Positions 56,536-64,000 of a stretch of DNA of 64,000 nucleotides are shown here, in pieces; positions within the stretch are counted from its first letter, which is position 1; every line of letters begins with the position of its first letter. The DNA comes from Chamaelirium japonicum (lineage: Eukaryota > Streptophyta > Magnoliopsida > Liliales > Melanthiaceae), in assembly GCA_947650365.1 (NCBI GenBank), contig OX393549.1:21070572-21134571 (forward strand), read 5' to 3'. Made by a program: the position numbers and the translations under genes. A model generated the notes under the pieces. It searched no databases. It had not been told where the DNA came from and was given only the letters and a program-made list of their open reading frames with translations.

Positions 56536-57048
56536 GAGGAAGGGATGGGGTTCGGGTAAGGGTCGGGTTCGGGTTTTTGGGTTAGAGAGAGAGATAGGGG
56601 AACATTTAGAGTTGGGGATGGGTTTAGATTTAGGTTTTGAATTTTAATTTAATTTAATTTAATTATTATTATTATTTTTTTTTTTTTTGCAGCGACCGCG
56701 CATGACTTGCATTCTAACTTGCGTCGTGCCGAGACGTGCTAGCGCGTGAATATCACGAGTCTGACGAACGTGCAATAATACCTATAATGCCAATTAAATA
56801 AAAATAAAAAATAAAAAGGATTGCGGTCAATCAATACACACATTCGAGTACCAAATGCATTCCATCCATCGTCGCCTCGCGACCCGAATCCGGGGTCCAC
56901 TGTTCGATCCAACTCAAATTGAACACATAGCATCTACAAACATTTATTCAAATCCAAATCAAATATCCTAGGCAAGAATATAACAATAATAAAAGGACAA
57001 AACTGGGTTGCCCTAAACAAAAACAAATTTGGAGTACCGGGTATTACA
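52612..57048 (-). mobile_element. Solo LTR of a Tekay-type element (4437 bp)
   Basis: It begins TGTCACGCCCTAGAAATC and ends GGTATTACA like the LTR at 5107-8592, and is flanked by a perfect 5-bp duplication TTATA (52607-52611 and 57049-57053). Shared blocks include GAACCCCGGATATTTTGTTC (53609 versus 5998) and GCATGCGTCGCCGGACTCGC (54382 versus 6640). It is about 950 bp longer than the other copy. GA-rich runs (56070-56535) and TTTAAT runs (56640-56680) occupy its right part. No internal region remains, so LTR-LTR recombination removed it. Confidence 0.9.
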
Positions 57049-57053
57049 TTATA

Positions 57054-57345
57054 TTTGTTCGTATAGGGCATGGTTTAATAAATATACGAAGTGCGATTGT
57101 GGCAGATTGACGGTTGATGAAAACTCTAAGGTTTAAATTAGGGGAGTCGACTTGAGATGTCTAACGGAAAGTACAGACATTGAAATCTATCATGTTCCGG
57201 GATGGAGAGAAAATCCAGTCTTTCTTTCCAGACTAGATCCTTTAGAATGCAAGTTCACCAGTCAAGGTGGAAATGAACAAGGCTGCAAATGGACCTCGCT
57301 CAAGGGGGAGGAAGATCAGGAGGTGGGTTCCAGTGGCCAAGTCTA
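57054..57345 (+). pseudogene. Copia protease remnant, right side of the solo LTR
   Basis: Frames give ICSYRAWFNKYTKCDCGRLT and TDIEIYHVPGWRENP, as in the copia protease region after the active site. The sequence after about 57250 (LECKFTSQGGNEQGC...) is not recognised. Integrase, RT and RNase H are missing from this element. Confidence 0.62.
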
Positions 57346-57479
57346 ACGATTTGGACAATCACCAAGCTCATAGATTTGGCTCTCAGTACGGAAAAAAGAC
57401 GGCAACGATTATTAGAGAATAGATTCACTGTTCGAAGAGATAGAGTTTGTGTTTGATGAAATACTCATGTCTTGTTTAA

Positions 57480-57493
57480 AGCCAAGTGGAGAT
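57480..57493 (+). other. Polypurine tract of the deleted copia element
   Basis: AGCCAAGTGGAGAT precedes TGTTGAAGATG, the start of the 3' LTR. Confidence 0.7.
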
Positions 57494-58212
57494 TGTTGAA
57501 GATGTGACTCCAAACAAGCCACATATAAGTTCAAGGTTCATACACAAAGGAACAACGAAAAGACAATAGAGGAGCAAAGGACAGATCTGTCAAGAAGATC
57601 ATGCACACGATCTCCCCAGGTCGTGCCACGACTTGCATCGGTAGAAAAGTCAGACGAGAGATCACAACTGATCGTGTGCACAATCTCCCTAGGTCATGCG
57701 CACTATTTAGTCTGGTAGCATGCAATTGAGATGGTTTAAGCCTGCTGTTTTGAGTGGGATTCCTCCTACAATTTGGATACGAATGTGTGCTTATAAATAA
57801 GAGGTTCTAGGATGAGCCTAGTAACACAAGTGAGGTTTTATTAAAACTCTATAAGGGTTTAGGGGATAGCCACAATCAAGAAAGTGAGGGAAATCCATTG
57901 GAAACATGAGGGTTTCGGAAAGGGTTTTCTTCTTTGTTCTTGGGGTGAAGGGCTACGGGACCTATTCTCTTTGGGGGGTATCTCTTTGTGGGTAAGAGAG
58001 ATTGATAGATGACAAACATACGTGTTCTCTTTGTATTATTTTTTTCTAGTGAATCCATTGATCGTCATTGCTAGAATATCATGTGCGATTGCTTATGTTG
58101 TTTTATGTATTGGATCTTCTCGGTGGTGGTGAGTCCTCATCTTATCCGAGGTGGTTTTTCGCACGTCATGTTCCACGCTTCTTCCGCTGCGCGAGGGCCT
58201 CAGATCACAACA
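57494..58212 (+). repeat. 3' LTR of the deleted copia element (719 bp)
   Basis: It runs from TGTTGAAG to TCACAACA. TATA-like CTTATAAATAAG (about 57790) precedes TAAGGGTTTAGGGG, shared with the 5' LTR. The ends CTGCGCGAGGGCCTCAGATC and 51610-51635 also match. The 5-bp flank after it (CGGAT) has no clear partner near 50877. Confidence 0.8.
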
Positions 58213-60170
58213 CGGATGGGGCGTTGCGATTGTCGTAGGAGTTGGCAAGTGGTGCATGGGCTATCACTACTTCTGCTAGGCAGTTGTGTGTGGCAACCTC
58301 CTTCCGAGGACGTATGGACTCACCACTCCAAGTGCATAGAGTTATGGGCCAATGCATGGGGCTTTTGAGGAATTGGCTAGGGGAGAGCCTATGGTACTGC
58401 GGTGGTGTTAATAGTTGCATAGAAGGCTCGGGATGCCCTGGATTTCGGTAGGGGTTGCATGGGGAGTTATGTCCCCTTATCCTTTCATGTATGCAGGCGT
58501 GGCAACTAGGGTTACAACTTGGGAGGGCCAACTCGAACCCAACCCAAATTTGGGTGGGCTTGGGTTGGGAGTTTAATTGTATGGGTTGTGCTTGGGTTGG
58601 AAAATCCAAATCCGACCTCAATGTGGGTTGGGCTTGGGTAGAGGCTTCAGACAATCCAATCCAACCCGAAATCTGACCATTTTGTAATTAAATTTTTAAT
58701 ATAATATAATATTGAATAGGACCAATCAGAATCCATTTGTCGGATCATCCATTAAATACAAGTTGAGGTCACACTGTAATGGAACTTTGATGTGTTTTTA
58801 TCCCGTTTTTAATGGCCACCGTTGGATGTGCATCCATTCATCAATGGACCATCACCCATATAAGACTGCAAATAGATGTTTTTTGTGTTGTGCCATCACA
58901 AAAGAAGTGTTATATATTGATTATTTCTCCTCTACCATGTTGAAACCAGTCAAACCGTACGTCCCGCACAACCCGATCAACTCAATGGGTTGGGCTTGTG
59001 CTAGGGAAGTGCTATTTAGCCTGAAGGTTTTGTCAATTCCGCTCAGCCTGATTGACATGGCAGCTTATGAGTGGTGGTTAAATCCCACTAACAGTATGCC
59101 GGAAAAAACTACAACTTCGGTGGTGCATGTGCCCGTCGAATATACATTTTTATTTAAAAAAAAAACAAATACGCTGTAAACGACCTATTGCACAGTGTCC
59201 TCCGTTTATACAGTCGCAGAGAGAGAGAGAGAGAGAGATGTTGTTTCTAGGCTTTTTTGAATACACCTCAGGATAAATATTGATATTATGAATAACCCCC
59301 TAATATTTAAGTTTTATTAATAACCCCAGACATATCTCGATCTTTGCCAAAAAAAAAAAAAAACACATAACTAATTTTTTGTCTATCTTTGGGCTACTAT
59401 GTCTTTGTGCACGTCGTTATCGTCCGTGTCCGTGCAAGTCGCCATCATTCTTCCTTCATGTCGTCATCCTCATCCCATCTCCTTCCTCCTAGGGCAGCAA
59501 CTTGGGTAGTTTGGACCGACCGAACCCGAGTTTTGGACAGGTTTGGACTGATGTGTTTGAAGAATAAGTTGGGTTAGAGTTAAAAAAATACCACCTGAAT
59601 TGAATTCGGATTAGGCTCAGGTTGAAGGGTTGGGTGACTTGGCCCAACCCGAACCCAAGTACTCTTGTATGTATATGCAATATATGTATATATATGAATA
59701 GCTGACTCCGAGACTAGTACTCATAAAAAATTGATTACAGCTTCACTCATAGCCGTCCGATGGTTGACCTGAAGGTAAAGTTTTTCCAAAAGATTTTTCA
59801 ATAACCTAGTTGTTTGTTATTATGCTTGAACGGTAATGATTTATGAAATAAGATATTGTCCAACAAACTAGTAAGCTGAATATTTGAATCTTTTAGGTTA
59901 TGATACATTTCTTATATATCATGGTATATCATTTGACTATTCTGTTGTATGAATTCTCTTATTCCAATTTGTTTAATGATATGTTATTTATTTGCTTATT
60001 GCTTATCAATAAAATACATTATCTGATGATTTAGCATGGATATATAGAGATTAAACAAATTTGTACAGTAGGGCTAATTTTTATAGAAAGTCCCTTCCGA
60101 AAGACATGTTCTATAACAAGTTTCCCACCACAATTGTTGATTTTTCAATCCCGTCAAATAAAAAAATGAC
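58213..60170. other. Intergenic DNA with MITE-like and simple repeats
   Basis: CCCAACCC/GGGTTGGG-rich segments occur at 58505-58680 and 59505-59665 and resemble the MITE-like sequence at 45430-45620. A (GA)n run lies at 59217-59238 and an A14 run at 59349-59363. One open frame (58712-59179) reads through without a domain I know. No gene is supported. Confidence 0.45.
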
Positions 60171-60480
60171 TTCTATTGCCCAAGGAGATTCGATGCTCGT
60201 GATCAAGCAGTTAGCTGGTAAATAGATTGTCATGGATCCTAAGCTCCAACCTTACCATGCTAAAGCGCTCGAGCTCCTCAATGTGTTCAACAGTGTCTCA
60301 CTCGAGCATATCCCTCGAGAGGAGAACCGTACTGCTAACTCCTTAGCACAGTTTACATATCCAGCAAGAGTAACAATTCGCCCAACAAAAGAACAACAAT
60401 TCTTTGATAAAAGAGTTTCAATTCGGTTGGTTGACAAAGTGCATGTAGCAGACGCTACAGTGAAATTAATATAGCAAAGA
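60171..60480 (+). pseudogene. RNase H fragment (RVT_3-like)
   Basis: The frame reads GDSMLVIKQLAGK, a TAG (60222-60224), then IVMDPKLQPYHAKALELLN, FNSVSLEHIPREENRTANSL and A. This matches the last part of the archaeal-type RNase H of Tat elements (GDS...HIPREEN..AN.LA). The rest of the domain is absent. Confidence 0.65.
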
Positions 60481-60759
60481 GTATCAATTCGGTTAATTGT
60501 TGCTCTTGCTGGACGTATTGTTACTCCTTCTGGGTTGGTTCGACTGAATATTATTAGTGTTGCTCGATGGGTATATAATGGAAGAGTAGTTTTGCCATTT
60601 CAAGGGGGTGGGAGACTTGTTGTGGAATATGTCTTTTGGGAGGGAATTTACATTAAACGCAATTGTCTTTCGATTTTTATTATTTTTTTGGGAGTAAAGT
60701 GGCTAAGGTCCTTACATAGGATGCTGTAGTAGCTAAAGGAAAAAATACAGGTTGTGTGA

Positions 60760-61140
60760 AAAGCTGCTATGTAACAAATGTATCTTCACTACCATTTTGC
60801 CCCTATATGTGGCTAGCTGTAGCAAATGGTTACTCTTTGTGATGATTGTTATTCTTATACTAGTGTGATATCTCTGTAAAAAAATATTTAAATCTCATCG
60901 AAAAAAAATTGCTACAGCGAAATCACTATAGCAAAGAGTAAATTTCGTAGATTGCTATTCTTTGCGTTGTAGACTTTTACTCTTTGTTACAGTGAAGTCA
61001 CTATAGCAAAAAAAAAATGATAAATCTTGCTTCTAAATTAAAAATTTTGCTAAAGTGAAATCAATGTTGCAAAGAATAACAAAATATTATACTCTTTGCT
61101 ACAAAGATTTCAATGTAGCAAAGAGTCACCTCTAACTTTT
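60760..61140. repeat. AT-rich repeats with TACTCTTTG / GCAAAGAGTA words
   Basis: Words such as TTTGCTACAGTGAAATC and GCAAAGAGTAAC occur repeatedly, as in 23250-23600 and 47600-48000. They suggest related non-autonomous elements in three places. Confidence 0.6.
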
Positions 61141-61370
61141 TGTTGGTCCGATCGGAGTCCGCGGATAGGGCGCTAGAGGAAGGGCTCAAAGAGGTATGGA
61201 GATCGAAACGAGGAAGCCAGCGTAGTTGCTATATATAACATGGGACGTCGGTTTTGTGCTGACTAGACAAAACGGAACAAAAAGCTAGCAGGGACAAGCT
61301 GACTGGACAAAAATGAACCGAATAGATCTAACTATTTGTTCAAAAATCAACGCATGATCTCTCATTGGTA
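61141..61370. repeat. Dispersed repeat, copy B
   Basis: The left part (61141-61220) matches 48935-49015 in inverted orientation. The right part (61225-61370: CTATATATAACATGGG, GACTAGACAAAACGGAA, GCATGATCTCTC) matches 24042-24180 directly. The remaining 61371-61789 shows no gene. Confidence 0.6.
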
Positions 61371-61789
61371 TCAAATCCCAACCCATTTAAACTGCATTAA
61401 ACCCCTAAAATCCCTGCCCATTGAAACTGTACTAAACCTGACCATTCTTCCCGTGATCGTTGTTCACATCAATGATTATAAACCCGCATGCTAAAATTTT
61501 GGTCGCCACAAATCATCGGGTCGATCTCGAGGAATCCGTTCGATCAGAGACATTTGTGATTGATCGATTATAAGGGGAGGGGGAGTTGGTTGCGCCAAAG
61601 GCGCCCGCTTTGTGCTAATCGGTACGGGCGAAGAAATGGGTGTCCTTATGAATGTCGGTGTTTTCGTCAAAAGTGTTATGTTGCTGAAGGCATTCAGGTG
61701 TGTTGCCGCCGAAGGCGGCCCATTGCAGTGCCGAGAGGCACGGGCATGCACTAGTTTTTATAAAAATTTCATTATCCCGTGGGCTAGAC

Positions 61790-61925
61790 ATCAACGGTGA
61801 GGATTCGCACACGCAAACAATTAAACAACGGTCTTGAGGAAAAATTCGATCCACAGTGTCCATACCGGGAGTTGAACAGGAAACCTCTCCAACTGACTGT
61901 GGTCTTTACAACTGATAGACGAGCA
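61790..61925 (-). mobile_element. SINE-like dispersed repeat, copy B
   Basis: The minus strand reads CAGTTGGAGAGGTTTCCTGT followed by TCAACTCCCGGTATGGACAC, with a tRNA-like B box GTTCAACTCC. It parallels 48773-48905. It ends a few bases from the stop codon of the methyltransferase and may form part of its 3' UTR. Confidence 0.5.
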
Positions 61926-61929
61926 CCAG

Positions 61930-63070
61930 TCACGGGTAGACCTCTATAACCGACAGCAGTCCCAAAGCCGGCGTTATCTTGTAGTCGGTAAACCCCGCGT
62001 CGATGAACAGCTTCTTCCACTCCTGTTCATCCCGCTCGGCTCCCCCGCATACCACCATCATCAGCATGTCCATGTAGAGCTGCGTCTCCCTCGACTCATG
62101 GTGCGAATCCTTGGGTCCAACCACCACCTCGACAATGATCACCTTCCCGCCTTCCTCCCTACAAGGGATCGCCGCCTTGCACCGCCGGAGCACCTTCACA
62201 CAGTCCTCGTCGCACCAGTCATGGAGGATCCACTGCCACAGCCGTCAGATCAAATCAGAAGTGTACGTTGGGATATTTCAACAGGTCGCAGCGAAGCTCA
62301 GGTACCTTCAGGAGTACCGCGTCGGCGGGTGGGACGTACTCGAACATATCCCCCGCGACGAAGGCGACGATCCCGTCCTCAGGGGCGGTGTCGACCACGT
62401 GAGGGAGATCCAACACGCTGCACTTCACCCGCGGGAAGGCCTCGGCGATGGCCCTCGCGGCGGCGCCGGTGCCTCCCCCGACGTCCACCAGCGACCCCAG
62501 CCCCCGGAACACGTCGCCGCACTCCTTGATCAGGACGCCCAGCGCGAAGCGCGCGTCGCCGGCCATGCCGGCGTTGAATACCTGGTTGAACCGGGGGTTC
62601 CGGCTGGCGACGTCCCACAACCCGCAGCCGTGCGCCACCGCGAAGGGCGTGGGAGCGTCGCCCCTGAACCACGCGCCCATGGAGTGGAACGGGGTTACTA
62701 CAACCGGGTCGAGCATGGCGAGGACGAAGGGTGACTGGCAGCCGCCGACGCCCTTAACCAGGAGGCGAGAGACGGGAGTGAGGAGATACCGATCTCCATC
62801 GGCGTCGCCGTCATCATCGGCGGCTTTGCTCTGCGCGGAGAAGATGCCGGAGTGGGTCAGCAGGCGCATGACGCGACCCAGGTGGGAGGACCTGGGAGGG
62901 GGGACGGCGAGGGCGGCGGACAGCTCGGGGAGGGAGATGGGGCGGCCGTGGCGGTGGATGATGTCCGGTATCCCGAGCTCCACGGCGCACTTGAGGGACA
63001 TGGAGTCGATGTGGCTAAAGATGTGGTTCCATAGCCCGGACTGAGCTTGCAGCAGTTCAGCAGTACTCAT
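61930..63070 (-). CDS. Class II (COMT-type) O-methyltransferase, ZRP4 / resveratrol di-O-methyltransferase-like
   Basis: Exon 1 is 63070-62306 and exon 2 is 62232-61930, with a 73-bp GT-AG intron (62305-62233) in phase 0 before the catalytic motif, the usual place. The product has 355 residues, normal for the family. It opens MSTAELLQAQSGLWNHIF and contains the dimerisation domain (to about 110), the S-adenosylmethionine site LVDVGGGTG (194-202) and DLPHVV. It also contains GDMFEYVPPADA, the catalytic His in WILHDW (H259) and E290 and E321 as likely acid partners, and ends in YKITPALG and IEVYP. It should methylate hydroxyl groups of phenolics in the cytosol; the substrate is unknown. In-frame ATGs at 63100 and 63199 could extend the N-terminus. 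Confidence 0.93.
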
Positions 63071-63230
63071 CGCCTCCCCTCTACCGCGGATTGGCTCCAT
63101 GCGGTGCGACCAAGCCCCAAGCTTCCAAAATTCTTGAAAACAAGAATGGTGGCTGCACTGCATCAAGAAAGAAGGCAGAGAGCATGATTGACACTCCATT
63201 AATGGAGGTTGTTGGACTCCACACCCTTCT

Positions 63231-63256
63231 CCCCCCCCCCCCCCCCCCCCCCCCCC
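63231..63256. repeat. C26 homopolymer tract
   Basis: Twenty-six C in a row lie about 160 bp upstream of the methyltransferase start. Minus-strand AAAATAAAA (63277-63269) just beyond could act as a TATA-like element. Confidence 0.9.
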
Positions 63257-63434
63257 TCACTTTAAGTAACTTTTATTTTGGACTTAAACGGTATTAGTAT
63301 CTTTTGGAGGATATCTTATGAATTTAAAAAGTTAAAAAGTGATTCAGTGGTTCGTAGCTGAGCCCACAAATGGATCTCGAAATCTGCAAAATTTAGAAGC
63401 CGGATTCTAAATCTGCAAAAATGGAGGCCTATTT

Positions 63435-63605
63435 GGGACGGGTGCAACTCGAGTCAGGCTTGTTCGAGTTTGAGCTAATTCGGAACCAAACCGAACTAGT
63501 TCGGTTCTACGATATTAAAATCCGAACCAATCTGACTTGGGTATAAATCCGAACCAATCTGACCCATACTAAGGTCGGGTCGGTTCGGATCGGTTCTCGA
63601 GTTTG
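63435..63605. repeat. GGTTCGG/CCGAACC-rich repeat
   Basis: AACTCGAG...GTTCGGTT...CCGAACCAATCTGAC...GGTCGGTTCGGATCGG shows the word content of degenerate hAT-type MITEs. Ends are not clear. Confidence 0.35.
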
Positions 63606-63627
63606 TAATTATCTAAAAAAATAATGA

Positions 63628-64000
<373 letters not shown>

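Noticed and set aside
58712-59179. 155-codon open frame as a host gene
   Set aside because: No recognisable domain, AT-rich composition, no splice or promoter context; likely chance.
62098-63044. Plus-strand and alternative minus-strand frames over the methyltransferase
   Set aside because: They are shadows of exon 1 and exon 2 of the methyltransferase.

Overview
This window is plant nuclear DNA and most of it is layered transposable elements. Three host genes with introns sit among them: a companion-of-cellulose-synthase-like membrane protein (19595-20851, +), an acidic dehydrin (39367-40125, -) and a class II O-methyltransferase (61930-63070, -). All three have very GC-rich third codon positions, and the repeats are long-LTR Tekay-type chromoviruses and Tat/Retand elements. 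That points to a flowering plant, probably a monocot; the species cannot be named from the sequence. I saw no rRNA genes, intact tRNA genes, CRISPR arrays or bacterial-style operons.

Layout. 1-8592 holds a minus-strand Tekay-type Ty3 element. Its LTRs are nearly identical where both are visible, and it has inserted into the pol gene of a plus-strand Tat/Retand Ty3 element (8593-18899). The Retand element carries a decayed but frame-conserved pol, tandem repeats, a spliced gene on the opposite strand (12917-15693) and a 611-bp 3' LTR. 18900-24866 holds the cellulose-synthase companion gene, a MITE, a TRIM-like fragment and a 1.5-kb non-autonomous hAT element with a perfect 8-bp target duplication. 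24867-37365 is a nest: a 9.8-kb Ty1/copia element sits inside a LINE remnant, which also contains a 281-bp hAT MITE. 37366-41895 holds the dehydrin gene, its promoter rich in DRE and ABRE motifs, and small MITEs.

41896-50877 is a mosaic of broken copia pieces, a Retand solo LTR with perfect TSD, SINE-like and MITE repeats, and scraps that look like host gene fragments, including one MYB-like piece. 50878-58212 is a deleted copia element whose protease region is split by a 4.4-kb Tekay solo LTR with perfect TSD. 58213-61929 is mostly unrecognised AT-rich DNA and short repeats. The O-methyltransferase and the left end of a CACTA element fill the right edge.

The host genes do not form a pathway: one is linked to wall synthesis, one to dehydration and cold protection, one to phenolic methylation. 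The points most worth following are a candidate in-frame intron between gag and pol of the Tekay element, the spliced opposite-strand gene in the Retand element, the two solo LTRs with intact TSDs, and the stress-motif cluster upstream of the dehydrin.
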